A stretch of DNA of 64,000 nt from Sediminimonas qiaohouensis DSM 21189. GTDB taxonomy: Bacteria; Pseudomonadota; Alphaproteobacteria; Rhodobacterales; Rhodobacteraceae. The stretch spans positions 1 to 64,000 of the forward strand of contig NZ_AUIJ01000012.1 in the NCBI RefSeq assembly GCF_000423645.1, read 5' to 3'. Made by a program: the position numbers and the translations under genes. Below, piece by piece: positions 16,933 through 26,040 of this stretch. The notes beneath the pieces were generated by a model. The model saw only the letters and a list, made by a program, of their open reading frames with translations. It was not told the origin of the DNA and did no database searches. Within the stretch, counting starts at the first letter, position 1. Each line of letters starts with the position of its first letter.

Positions 16933-17778
16933 ATGAAATTCGTAGTGGCGCTGGCTATCGTGTTGGCTGTCGTTTTGGCTGGCCTGATCTGGCTTGCGCT
17001 ATACGACAAACGCGCCGATGCGGCGGAATGGCGGCGTTTGGCCGCGCTTCAACCCGAAGATCCCCGGCGCTTTTCCGACTCCATGGTCGCGGACCTGCCA
17101 GAGCCGGCCCGGCGATACTTCGGCTACACCATCGCGCCCGGCACGCCGCTCTTGCCGGTTGTCCAGATCGACATGACCGGGCGGTTCAGCCTCGGAACAA
17201 AGGACGATCCGCGCTATCAGCCCATGCAAGCACGCCAGATCCTTGCCGTGCCCGAGGGGTTCGTCTGGTCGATGCGAACGCTTGGTGGACTGCCGCTATC
17301 GGGGTCGGATACCGGGCGCTGGACCCGCTTTCGCATGCTCTGGCTGATCCCGGTCGCGCGAATGGGCGGCACGTCCGATCACGAAAGATCGGCCTTTGGC
17401 CGGTACGTGGCCGAGGCGGCGTTCTGGTCCCCCGCCGCGCTGCTGCCGGGGCCGGGGATCACATGGGCGCCCGTGGATGGCGACACCGCCCGCGTCACCG
17501 TCAGCCACGAGGCGCTGACGCAATCCGTTGATATCACCGTCGATACTGAAGGGCGGCCCGTTCAAGTAGCGTTTCAGCGCTGGAGCAACGCGAACCCGCA
17601 AAAGGTGCACCGGTTGCAGCCGTTCGGCGGATACCTCTCGGACTTCCGCAAGGTTGGCGGCTACCGCCTTGCCCACCGGGTCGAGGCGGGCAACATGTTC
17701 GGCACCGACGACTATTTTCCGTTCTTCATGGCCGACATCAGCGCGATCCGGTTCCCCGGCAGCCATGACGCGCCCTGA
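16933..17778 (+). CDS. Membrane-anchored DUF6544-like protein
   Basis: A 281-residue protein with one N-terminal membrane helix (about residues 3-25) followed by a soluble, probably periplasmic domain. The text PEPARRYFGYTIAPGTPLLP and later YLSDFRKVGGYRLAHRVEAGN matches what I recall of the uncharacterised DUF6544 (formerly DUF6920) family. No catalytic motif is evident. It begins 34 bases after the flavocytochrome gene with its own GGAGGC ribosome site, so the two are probably co-transcribed. It ends tail to tail with the second MBL gene. Confidence 0.7.
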   Translation: MKFVVALAIVLAVVLAGLIWLALYDKRADAAEWRRLAALQPEDPRRFSDSMVADLPEPARRYFGYTIAPGTPLLPVVQIDMTGRFSLGTKDDPRYQPMQARQILAVPEGFVWSMRTLGGLPLSGSDTGRWTRFRMLWLIPVARMGGTSDHERSAFGRYVAEAAFWSPAALLPGPGITWAPVDGDTARVTVSHEALTQSVDITVDTEGRPVQVAFQRWSNANPQKVHRLQPFGGYLSDFRKVGGYRLAHRVEAGNMFGTDDYFPFFMADISAIRFPGSHDAP

Positions 17779-17804
17779 GCGCCGGTCGCGGCGGGCAGCG
17801 GATC

Positions 17805-18758
17805 CTATTCCCACTCCATCTGTTCATAGGTGGTTTGCGCGTTGCGCCCCGCCAGGCTGTCGAACTGCGCCAAATAGGAAAAGGCCGTCTGGTCCACCTT
17901 CGGTGCCTGCATGATGTCGCCGCCCTCGTCTATCAGGGTGCCGATCCGGGTGCGCAGGTTCACCAGGTAGTCGTAGGTGTCGCGGCGTGCCTGCTCAAGC
18001 GTCGTGGCAGGGCCGTGCCCCGGCACAACATGGGCGGGGGCATATGCCGCCATCGCTTCGAAGGCCTTGATCCAGCTCCGAACATTGGATTGGCTGCCGA
18101 CCCCCAGTATGCGCTGGACATAGACGATGTCCCCGGTGAACATCACGCTGCGATCTTTCAGCCAGACGAAACTGTCGCCGGGCGTGTGCGCCTGGCCGCG
18201 ATGCATGATCTCGAAGGTGAAACCGCCGACATCAAGCGAATGATCGGTGTCAAAGGTGACATCGGCATAGGCCGGCTCGGTCCCGTCCAACCCGTCCCCG
18301 ATCAATTGCGCCAGCGCCGTCATCTGCATCGAGCCACGATCCTTGTGATCGGCAACCGCCGCCTCGGACGCGATCACGGTCGCGCCCTGCGCCTGCCAAT
18401 ATCCGTTGCCAAGCCAGCGGTGATCCTGCCCGCCGGTGTTGATGACATAGGTCACGGGCTTGTCGGTGATTGTGTCAATGGCGGTGTCGATCATCTTGGC
18501 CCCCTTCCACGATCCGCCCGGATCGATCAACACGACGCCCGCGCCGGTGACGACCACGCCAAACGTGGCGTTGTTGCCAAGGTTCGCTGGATCGCGCTGC
18601 GTCATCGGGCCGACCAGAGCCCAAACGTCTTTGGTGACGGCTTGGATTTCAAGAGTACCCGCATGCGCCGCCCGTGGCACGGCGGCCGCGACGGCGCAGG
18701 CGACCAGGACCATAAAGGCACCTAGACGCCCGGCGGTGGCAGTCAGTCGTGTTTGCAT
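17805..18758 (-). CDS. Periplasmic MBL-fold hydrolase with TGGQDH motif, second copy
   Basis: A 317-residue paralogue of the protein at 1728, with long identical stretches such as NTGGQDHRWLGNGYWQAQG, QAHTPGDSFVWL, VMFTGDIVYV and the tail YEQMEWE. By eye about two-thirds of residues match. It has the same loss of the first two zinc histidines and a signal peptide ending near RAAHA. The ATG at 18758 is preceded by GGGAAGGG at good spacing; an upstream GTG at 18785 is less likely. It lies at the end of the locus with ArsR, ArsP-like permease, pentaheme cytochrome and flavocytochrome. Confidence 0.85.
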   Translation of the reverse strand: MQTRLTATAGRLGAFMVLVACAVAAAVPRAAHAGTLEIQAVTKDVWALVGPMTQRDPANLGNNATFGVVVTGAGVVLIDPGGSWKGAKMIDTAIDTITDKPVTYVINTGGQDHRWLGNGYWQAQGATVIASEAAVADHKDRGSMQMTALAQLIGDGLDGTEPAYADVTFDTDHSLDVGGFTFEIMHRGQAHTPGDSFVWLKDRSVMFTGDIVYVQRILGVGSQSNVRSWIKAFEAMAAYAPAHVVPGHGPATTLEQARRDTYDYLVNLRTRIGTLIDEGGDIMQAPKVDQTAFSYLAQFDSLAGRNAQTTYEQMEWE

Positions 18759-19163
18759 GGTCGCACCCTTCCCTGTGTTCCCCACATCTCATATGCGCCA
18801 TAATCGATGTGATCGAAATGTGCCCTGCCGTCGCAGGGGCCCGGCGCGCGGTTGACCCGCCGCGCGCCCCCGCCTTGGGCCGGCACTGTACGAATCGCAC
18901 ATCTCACGCCGCGAAACGTCCGTTTGCGCGCAAGCGCCAATCGTTGCCCGACCGTGCGGCGTGGTAACGATCACGCCGGTTTCGTGAGAACAGCGCCGTG
19001 CAAGACGGCGATTCCGCGGTCGATCGAATGGGCGACGAGGCTGCGTTGGCGATGTCACACCCGGTCAAGCTGACTTTGAGGCGCGGCCGGGAGAATGTTG
19101 TTTTCATGCGCTTTTTCTCGCGGCGTTTGCATCGGCGCCCCGAATAGAAGGGCGCTGGCCGGA
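18759..19163. other. Intergenic region, about 400 bases
   Basis: The region upstream of the second MBL gene shows no recognisable gene. A 9-bp GC-rich hairpin (GGCGCGCGG / CCGCGCGCC, 18843-18868) is the only clear structure. The right part borders a decayed gene region, and short open frames there look like debris. Confidence 0.45.
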
Positions 19164-19295
19164 TCATGGGCGGCGATCATGCGCATCGGCAACCTCGACC
19201 GTCTCGGCGCGCACCAGAGCCTGCCGTCCCGGCAACAGCAGCTTGGGCGGCTGCAAGGTGGCGAGGGTCAGCCGCAGGTCGGGATGGGCGCGGAA

Positions 19296-19748
19296 TTCCG
19301 GCAGCGCCGGTGTCCAGCGCCGCGCGGGCGCGCTCGGCCATCGGATAGGTGGATAGGCCGGGATTGTTCTGGAAGTAGTAGTTGCCGATCTGCGAATGCC
19401 CCGAGAGCGGCACGTGGCTGACGACCAGGAGCGGGCGATCGGCGGCTTGGGCCAGGCGCTGCAACCACAGCAGGTCGGCCTCGCGCAGAACAAAGCCCGA
19501 GTGATCGGCGCCGCGGTGGATGCGACTGTCGGCGCGCCACAGCGCGATGCGCCAGCCGCCATATCGTGGATTTCATGACCCAGCGACTGACCGAGGAGTT
19601 CCTCATTCTGCGCAACGCTCAGGTGATCGCGGTCGTGATTTCCGTTAAGGTGCCAGATCGGTTTCTCGACCGCGCGGAAGGCCTCGGCCACCTCGGCCCC
19701 GAGCCGCAGATCGGTATCGCGATCAACGTCGGAAATCCGGTCGCCCAG
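19296..19748 (-). pseudogene. Metallophosphoesterase fragment with a frameshift
   Basis: Fused in frame to the end of the solute-binding remnant is the core of a calcineurin-like phosphoesterase: LDLGDRISDVDRDTD, then WHLNGNHDRDHLS. At about 19560 the frame changes by one base; in the new frame it continues GGWRIALWRADSRI and LLVVSHVPLSGHSQ, the later metal-ligand region. After about 19296 the sequence is not recognisable, and an unassigned piece of ~45 codons (QPPKLLLPGRQALVRAETVE) runs to 19164. The start is missing and at least one frameshift is present, so this is a pseudogene. Confidence 0.75.
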
Positions 19749-21236
19749 ATCGAGCACATAAGGGATGTGGCCCGGCTTCGGTGCCCAGTTCACGTCCTTG
19801 CGCATCGCCCAGCTTTCAAACGGACGGTAAAGCGGCAGTACCGGCGGGTCCTGCTTGATGCGCTCCATCAGTTCGGCATAGGCGGCCTTGCGGGTCTCGA
19901 CATCGGTGGAGAAACGGAACCGCTCCCAGATCTCGGCGTATTCTGCGTCGGTGTTGAAGCGCCCTTCGCCCTCGGACGGTCCGTTCGGGGCCCACATCAC
20001 CCCGAAAGAGCCGAACGGGTCGGCGAAATACATCGGGTTCGACCAGTTGCGGGTCATCATCTCGGGCGATCCGCAGGACCATTTCTCGGCGATGTTCACA
20101 CGGCCGTTGATGCCGACCTCCTTCCACATCTCGGTGATGGCCTGGGCGGCCAGCAGACCATTGGTGTAGTATGTCGGGTGGGTGTCGAAGGTGATCTCGA
20201 ACCCGTCATAGCCGACCTCTTTCAAAAGCTCCTTGGCCTTTTCGGGGTTGTATTCGAAGGTTTCCAGTTCGGGTATGTAGAGTGCGCCGTATTCCTCGAG
20301 CGTATGGGTCGAAGGGACCACCGCCTTGCCCAGCCACAGCGCCTCGTTGAGCATGTCGCGGTCGATGGCCATGCTCATCGCCTGGCGAATGCGCGGATCG
20401 CGCAACTTGGGGTGATTCACGTTCATGATCATGACGTGAAACAGCGGCGTGGCGCTGCCTACCGTGCGCAGGTTGCTGTCGCCCTCGATCAGCGCCAGCT
20501 GGTCGGGCGCGATGTTGGTGATGATATCGGCCTCGCCTGTTTTCAGGGCAGTCAGGCGCGAGGCGGTTTCCGGGATGTGCTGAACGGTGACCTTTTCCAG
20601 CGGCGCCTTGTCGCCCCAGAAGCCGTCGAAACGTTCCCAGGCCACGCGCTCGCCCGGCACGAATTCGGCCACGCGGTAGGGGCCGGTGCCGACCGGGGCC
20701 AACGAGAAGGCCTCGAAATCATCATGTTCGGCCACTTTCGGGTCGCCTGTCAGGCCCTTGGTGTAGTCTTCGGGGATGATCATGACCTGCTGCAGGTTCA
20801 GCAGGGTTTCCCACAGCGGCTCTTCCTTTTCGACGCTGACGCGCACGGTCAACTCGTCGACCTTTTCGGCCTTGACGAAATTGCCAAGCCGATCGCGCGA
20901 GCGCACCACGTAGGGCGGGAAATCGGCCTGGTACATGCGGTTGAGCGAGAAGACGACGTCGTCCGCGGTCATCGCCTCGCCGTTGTGGAAGGTCACGCCC
21001 TCGCGCAGTTTCAGTTCCATGACCTTGGGCTCGACCAGCTTCCATTCGGTGGCCAGCGCCGGCACCCATTCGGTGTCCAGCGTGTCGTGGTTCTTGCCGA
21101 TCAGGGTGTCGAAAGCGTTGTAGTAGAATTGCGAGCCGACATTGGAATGGTCGCGGCCGGGGTCGAGATAGCTCGATACGTTGGCGGCGCCGACGGTGAG
21201 GGTCTGGGCCGTGGCGGCCGAGGCCAGAGATGCCGT
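19749..21236 (-). pseudogene. Family 5 solute-binding protein, truncated at both ends
   Basis: About 495 codons of a DppA/OppA-type binding protein are intact in frame, including EREGVTFHNGEAMTADDVV-like text (LREGVTFHNGEAMTADDVV) and GTGPYRVAEFVPGERV. The 5' end begins within the signal peptide (TASLASAATAQTLTVG) with an in-frame TAG directly before it, so no start codon exists. The first internal ATG (21065) lies about 57 residues inside the mature domain. At the 3' end the usual terminus after GHIPYVLD is replaced by the phosphoesterase fragment. It is unrelated to the family 1 binding protein at 25041. Confidence 0.8.
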
Positions 21237-21297
21237 CTACGAGGCGGTCGCGCTTGGGATCGGGGGCGGCTTCATGTGGCGTTTCGGAACCTACCGC

Positions 21298-21533
21298 TCA
21301 GACACCGTGCGCCGCATCAGGGTGCCTGAATTCGCGTCCACCGTGGATGAGGCCGTATTTGTCCTTGCCGACGAACGGAATTCGCTCGTTGATCTATTTT
21401 TCAACGTCGCCAGACAGCTCCGGCCAGATGTGTTGATACAGATCTGAGATTTCTTGAATGGCGGGATCTTCAATTTCTGTGCCGGCATCCCCAAACAAAA
21501 GCAACGCCACGCCTGAAATCTCCGGGAACGATG
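21298..21533 (-). pseudogene. Unidentified coding-like fragment with an in-frame stop
   Basis: Downstream of the phosphodiesterase gene, one minus-strand frame reads GVALLLFGDAGTEIEDPAIQ and ends at a TAG (21394-21396). The same frame goes on for 31 more codons (INERIPFVGKDKYGLIHGGR...) to a TGA at 21298. Both parts look protein-like in composition. No family is recognised and the opposite strand is also open here, so this is a weak call for gene debris. Confidence 0.3.
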
Positions 21534-22349
21534 TCAGTCCTGAAATGGCCAGGGTCCGGGGAAGGTGCCTGTCGGAAGGGCGTCCGAGACAAGACCGCCA
21601 TGCGCCGCGCCTTGCCAGCGGTAAACCGTCACCGCCCCCGGCTCCAGGGTCAGAGCCGCCTCGACATCCTGGCGATGGTCGGTCGCGACCGCGTGACAGG
21701 GCGCTGGGGCGATCTGGCAGGGAATGCGCCCGATCTGGCCGGTCACCGCCCGGTGGACATGACCCGAGATCATGCGGAGCTGGCCCGGGTGGGCCTCGAG
21801 CCGCTTCATCAGTGCGGCACCGTTGCGCAGGTTGTCGGCATCCATGGCCGGATTGCCGGCATGCATCCAGGGGTGATGGGTGGCCACGACCGCGGGCTGA
21901 TCGCCGATGGCGCGGAGCGAGGCGTCGAGAAAGGCGAGCGCCTCGGGCGCGAGCGCACCATGATGGGCGCCCTCGAGCAGGGTGTCGAGGGCGATCAAGC
22001 TGAAATGCCCAAAGTCCCGGGTCCAGTGGATTGGTCCCTCCGCGGGCATCCACGGCTGATCTGAGAAGGCCGCACGCATAGCGTCGCGCCGGTCATGGTT
22101 GCCCGGAATGGCCATCCACGGCAGGTCGAGGTTGGTCATCAGCGATGCAAAATGGGCGTATTCCTCCGGCGTGCCGTGATCGGTCAGGTCGCCGGTCACG
22201 ATGGCACAGTCGATTCCGTCCATCAGCGGCAGCTTCGCGTTGATCGTCCCGATCGCCCGCTGCAGGGCGGTTGCCGTGTCGGAGCGGCCATAGGCCAATG
22301 CGCCCCGGGGAACGATATGCGTGTCGGTGATCTGGATGAACCCGGGCAT
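21534..22349 (-). CDS. CpdA-like phosphodiesterase of the ABC operon
   Basis: A 271-residue calcineurin-like metallophosphoesterase with the complete metal motifs: ITDTHIV (DxH), TGDLTDHG (GDxxD), GNHDRR, ATHHPWMH and SGHVHRAV (GHxH). It resembles the cyclic nucleotide / glycerophosphodiester class III enzymes. There is no signal peptide, so it acts in the cytoplasm. The ATG shares its first base with the end of the ATPase gene region (stop and start overlap), making it the last gene of an importer operon. This placement suggests it hydrolyses the imported compound, perhaps a phosphodiester. Confidence 0.85.
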   Translation of the reverse strand: MPGFIQITDTHIVPRGALAYGRSDTATALQRAIGTINAKLPLMDGIDCAIVTGDLTDHGTPEEYAHFASLMTNLDLPWMAIPGNHDRRDAMRAAFSDQPWMPAEGPIHWTRDFGHFSLIALDTLLEGAHHGALAPEALAFLDASLRAIGDQPAVVATHHPWMHAGNPAMDADNLRNGAALMKRLEAHPGQLRMISGHVHRAVTGQIGRIPCQIAPAPCHAVATDHRQDVEAALTLEPGAVTVYRWQGAAHGGLVSDALPTGTFPGPWPFQD

Positions 22350-23380
22350 CAGACGACCTCGTCTTCGGGCAGGATCAGGATCGCTTCGGGCGCGATAGAC
22401 AGGCGCACGGTTTCGCCCGGTTGCGGGGCGCTCAGGCCACTGTGCAAGGCGAACAGCGGGCCGGGCGCGGCACCAGACAACGCGATCCGGTAGTGGGTCC
22501 CGAGAAAGGTCACAGTTTCGACGCGCGCGGCCACCGGGCCTTCGGCGTTTAACCGGATGTCCTCGGCGCGGGCGTAGGTGGCGTGCCCTTCCGCGGCCCC
22601 GACAAGGGGAAGCGAGCCGCCGTCGAGATGCAACTGGTCCGCCTCGACCCGGCCCTGCAGGCGCATGGCGTCGCCCACGAAACGCGCGACAAAGCCGGTC
22701 GCGGGCTTGCGATAGAGCGCCTCGGGCGTGCCGATCTGGACGACCTGCCCCTGGTTCATCACGGCCACGCGGTCCGCTATGGCCATGGCCTCGTTCTGAT
22801 CGTGGGTCACGAAAATCGCGGTCGTGCCGAACCGGCGCAGGAGCATCGCCAGTTCGTCCCGCAACTCGCCCCGCAGCGCGGCATCCAGCGCTGAAAGCGG
22901 CTCGTCAAGCAACAGCACGCGCGGGCGCGGCGCGATGGCGCGGGCCAATGCCACGCGCTGGCGCTGTCCGCCCGACAGCGCGGTGATCGGCCGTTCGGCA
23001 TAGGGCTCCAACCGGCACAGGGCGATGACTTCCTCGACACGCACGTCGACTTCGGCCTTAGTCAGTTTCTGCATCTTCAGGCCGTAGCCGATGTTGCCGC
23101 GCACCGACATGTTGGGAAACAGCGCGTAGGACTGGAAGACCATGCCGATCCTGCGTTGTTCGACCGGCTGGCGGGTCACGTCCTCTCCGTCGAACCTGAT
23201 TTGTGCCCCGGGGTCCGGTGCCTCAAGCCCGGCAACGATCCGCAGCAGGGTGGATTTTCCGCACCCCGAGGGGCCGAGCAGCGATACGATCTCGCCCCGG
23301 GCGATCTCGAGATCCGTCGGCAGAAGCGCCTGGGTGCCGCCGGGAAAGGTCTTGGCGATGTTGGTCAGGGTCAGTGTCAT
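22349..23380 (-). CDS. ABC transporter ATPase, PotA/FbpC type
   Basis: A 343-residue ATPase with Walker A GPSGCGKSTLLR, Q-loop VFQSYALFPNMSV, signature [15 protein letters not shown], Walker B VLLLDEPLSALD and H-loop VTHDQNEAMAIAD, followed by a C-terminal TOBE-like regulatory domain. The ATG at 23380 overlaps the TGA of the permease gene (ATGA), which is preferred over an upstream codon at 23413. It powers the importer formed by the two adjacent permeases and the family 1 binding protein. Confidence 0.9.
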   Translation of the reverse strand: MTLTLTNIAKTFPGGTQALLPTDLEIARGEIVSLLGPSGCGKSTLLRIVAGLEAPDPGAQIRFDGEDVTRQPVEQRRIGMVFQSYALFPNMSVRGNIGYGLKMQKLTKAEVDVRVEEVIALCRLEPYAERPITALSGGQRQRVALARAIAPRPRVLLLDEPLSALDAALRGELRDELAMLLRRFGTTAIFVTHDQNEAMAIADRVAVMNQGQVVQIGTPEALYRKPATGFVARFVGDAMRLQGRVEADQLHLDGGSLPLVGAAEGHATYARAEDIRLNAEGPVAARVETVTFLGTHYRIALSGAAPGPLFALHSGLSAPQPGETVRLSIAPEAILILPEDEVV

Positions 23381-24165
23381 TGCATATTCCTCTGGGCGCG
23401 TGCGCTTGCCCATTGCATGGCCATCAGAAGCGGCACGATCATCACGAAAAAGACCAGCGTGTAAGCCGAAGCAACCTCCAGCCGCATCGAGGCGTAGCTG
23501 TCGGCAAGGCCCACCGGCAAGGTCTTCAAGTAAGGTGTGTGCAGCATCCAGGTCAGGTTGAATTCGCCGATCGAAAGCGTCACCACGGTCAGCGCCCCGG
23601 CGAGGATCCCCGGCAACGCGTTCGGCACGACGATATCGACGAACCGCCGCGCGGGCCGGGCGCCAAGCGACGCTGCCCCTTCCTCAAGCGATCTCAGGTC
23701 GATGGTGGCAAGGACCGACAGGACCGAGCGCACCATGAACGGCAGCGTATAGAGGACGTGACCGACGAGAATGAAGCTCCAGTTGGTGCGGAACCCCTGG
23801 TACGTGCCGTAGAGCTGCAGCAGCGCCAGTGCCAGCGCGAGACCGGGAATGGCCAGCGGCAACGAGGTGAATTCCTCCAACACGCGCGACGCCCGGCCGG
23901 GATTGCGCGCAAGGGCATAGGCCGCCGGCACCCCGAGGATCAGGGTCACGGCCAGGCACGCCAGCGCCAGCCGGATCGACAGAAAGATGCTGCCGGAATA
24001 AAGCTCCCAAACCTCGCCGACCCACTTCAGCGTCAGGCCGGAAGACAGGCCCCTGAAGTAGTTCACAGTCAGCCCGGCCTGAACCGACTGGATGATCGGG
24101 ATCAGCAGGAAAGCACAGGCCAGAAGCGTGACGATCAGCGCGATGAGCTTGGTAGGGGTTTTCAT
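23377..24165 (-). CDS. ABC transporter permease (PotC/PhnV-like)
   Basis: A 262-residue permease with six predicted helices. The EAA loop is EEGAASLGARPARRFVDIVV (around residues 165-185). The ATG at 24165 follows an AGGAGGG ribosome site that overlaps the stop of the preceding permease gene; an in-frame start at 24186 lies inside the neighbour. It forms the membrane channel with the other permease. Confidence 0.88.
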   Translation of the reverse strand: MKTPTKLIALIVTLLACAFLLIPIIQSVQAGLTVNYFRGLSSGLTLKWVGEVWELYSGSIFLSIRLALACLAVTLILGVPAAYALARNPGRASRVLEEFTSLPLAIPGLALALALLQLYGTYQGFRTNWSFILVGHVLYTLPFMVRSVLSVLATIDLRSLEEGAASLGARPARRFVDIVVPNALPGILAGALTVVTLSIGEFNLTWMLHTPYLKTLPVGLADSYASMRLEVASAYTLVFFVMIVPLLMAMQWASARAQRNMQ

Positions 24166-24169
24166 CTGC

Positions 24170-24973
24170 TTACCCTCCTGCCGCAACGGTTTGTCCGGAG
24201 ATGCTGCGCGCCATCAGCAACATGATCCATGTCACCAGCCCCAGGGTCACGGACAGGGCCGAGGCCATGGCGATCTTCGCCGAGAGGGTGAATTCGGTGT
24301 AGATTACCATCGGCAGCACATCGATGTCGGTGGCCAGCGTAAAGGCGGTGCCGAATGCGCCCATTGCGGTGGCAAAGGCGATCGCCCCGGCCGCGGCCAG
24401 TGCCGGCGCAAGCGCGGGAAGCAGCACGTCGAGGATGATCCGGTGCGGCCGCGCCCCGAGTGTCCGCGCCGCTTCCTCCAAGGCCGGATCGATCTTCTCG
24501 GCGGCGGCCATGACGGTTAGAAGGACGCGCGGGATCGAGAAATAGAGATAGCCCAGGAACAGGCCGAAAACCGAATAGGCAAAGACCAAATGACCCGGCA
24601 CGATCTGGTTCACGAGGCCTTGCCGACCGCCAAGAAGAATGATCATGAAGCCCACGACGACGCCCGGAAAGGCCAGCGGCAGCGTCAGGATCGACAACAG
24701 GGCATTGCGGCCTGTGAAACGGTTACGGACAAGAAACAGCCCCGCAGTGGTCGAGATCACCAGCGCGGCCGCCGTGACAGCGAGCGAGACGGCAACCGTC
24801 TGCACCAGCGTCGACAGGTATCGCGGGGTTTGCAGGATCTGCAGGTAGATACCCCAGCCCGCATCGCTTTCGCTGGACGCCATGATCAGCCGCGCCAGCG
24901 GAAGCGCCAGAAAGGCCAGGGTGAAGATGGCCAGCGGCACCAGGCAGAGCATCACGAAGTGGCGCTGCGTCAT
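24170..24973 (-). CDS. ABC transporter permease (PotB/PhnU-like)
   Basis: A 267-residue inner-membrane permease with about six helices. The EAA loop is EEAARTLGARPHRIILDVLL (around residues 165-185). It is the first permease after the binding-protein gene, with a 67-base gap. The two permeases are similar in size and layout, as expected for a heterodimer of the iron/polyamine/phosphonate importer group. Confidence 0.88.
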   Translation of the reverse strand: MTQRHFVMLCLVPLAIFTLAFLALPLARLIMASSESDAGWGIYLQILQTPRYLSTLVQTVAVSLAVTAAALVISTTAGLFLVRNRFTGRNALLSILTLPLAFPGVVVGFMIILLGGRQGLVNQIVPGHLVFAYSVFGLFLGYLYFSIPRVLLTVMAAAEKIDPALEEAARTLGARPHRIILDVLLPALAPALAAAGAIAFATAMGAFGTAFTLATDIDVLPMVIYTEFTLSAKIAMASALSVTLGLVTWIMLLMARSISGQTVAAGG

Positions 24974-25040
24974 TGTTCAGTGTCCTTGCATTCTGTGAAA
25001 CGGGCGGGGCACATGTGCTCCGCCCGGTCCGGCGTGGCGC

Positions 25041-26036
25041 TTAGTCGACCTCGGAGAGGTACCGCTCACCAAAGCCCGCCTGCGCGCGTTCCATCTCGGC
25101 GTAGTCCACGGCAACCGCACGGTCGTAGTCGGAAGCCGGCAGGAACTTTTCTGCCACCTCGGCCGGCAACTCGACCGGACGCGCGGGCTGCAGATAGGCA
25201 TTCGTCCAGATCGCCTGACCTTCATCGGACATGATGAAATCCAGCACCTTCTTGCCGGTCTCTTCATGCGGCGCGTTCGCCACGAGGCTCATGACATAGG
25301 GCACGCGCACCGAGCCCTCGCAGGGCAGCACGAATTCGAAGTTGCCGTCCTCTTCGTATTTGCCGCGATAGGCGTTGAAATCGTAGTCGAAGAGGATCGG
25401 AATCTCGCCGGACACGACGCGGGCGAAAGACGTCTGCTTGGGCACGATCGGATCGTTCTCGGCCAGCGTGTTGAAGTACTCGATCGCCGGGTCGAAGTTG
25501 CCCAGATCACCACCATTGGCCATGTTCACCGCCACGGCGCCGGCATAGCCGACGAAGGCCGACGACGGGTCGAGATAGCCCACCATGCCGCGATATTCGG
25601 GCTTGGTCAGATCGGCCCAGCACTGCGGCACCGGGGCACCGGCAAGCGCATCGACGTTCACGAAGAGGCCAAGCGTGCCATAGTGCGTGGCGAACCAGCG
25701 GCCCTCGGGATCCTTCAGGCCGTCCGGGATCTCGTCGAAGCCTGCGGGCTTGTACGCCTGCGCAACGCCTTCGCTGCTCGCCTTGATGCCGGTGGTGACG
25801 CCGTAATAGGCGATGTCGGCCACCGGGCTGGCGCGTTCGGCCAGCAACTGGCTCAGGGTCTGGCCAGAGTTCTTGTTGTCATGCGGCATCTGGACGCCAA
25901 GCTCTTCTTCGACAGCCTCCAGCATCGAGGCCCAATCGGCCCATTGCGGCGGGCAGTTGTAGCAGACGGCATCTTCGGCAAAGGCCGGTGCGGTGATCGC
26001 AGTTGCGAAAAGCGCAAAAAGAACAGTATGTTTCAT
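25041..26036 (-). CDS. Family 1 extracellular solute-binding protein
   Basis: A 331-residue periplasmic binding protein with signal peptide ending TAPAFA (residue 19). The mature protein starts with a cysteine pair, DAVCYNCPPQW, and has a further single-cysteine segment VPQCWADL. It resembles the binding proteins of iron, polyamine and 2-aminoethylphosphonate importers. No iron-binding YxxY motif stands out, and the phosphodiesterase in the same operon argues for an organic phosphate or phosphodiester ligand; this is inference. The start ATG lies only five bases after the end of the LacI-type regulator gene. Confidence 0.85.
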   Translation of the reverse strand: MKHTVLFALFATAITAPAFAEDAVCYNCPPQWADWASMLEAVEEELGVQMPHDNKNSGQTLSQLLAERASPVADIAYYGVTTGIKASSEGVAQAYKPAGFDEIPDGLKDPEGRWFATHYGTLGLFVNVDALAGAPVPQCWADLTKPEYRGMVGYLDPSSAFVGYAGAVAVNMANGGDLGNFDPAIEYFNTLAENDPIVPKQTSFARVVSGEIPILFDYDFNAYRGKYEEDGNFEFVLPCEGSVRVPYVMSLVANAPHEETGKKVLDFIMSDEGQAIWTNAYLQPARPVELPAEVAEKFLPASDYDRAVAVDYAEMERAQAGFGERYLSEVD

Positions 26037-26040
26037 TAGT

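Noticed and set aside
17805-18785. Earlier GTG start (18785) for the second MBL gene
   Set aside because: The ATG at 18758 has a well-placed GGGAAGGG and begins a normal signal peptide; the extra nine residues are not hydrophobic or conserved in the paralogue.
19566-21329. 587-codon plus-strand frame opposite the chimeric pseudogene
   Set aside because: It is the antisense shadow of the binding-protein remnant, which has clear family motifs on the minus strand.
21181-21447. 88-codon plus-strand frame next to the decayed binding protein
   Set aside because: Its first third overlaps the binding-protein remnant in antisense, and the rest competes with a coding-like minus-strand frame.
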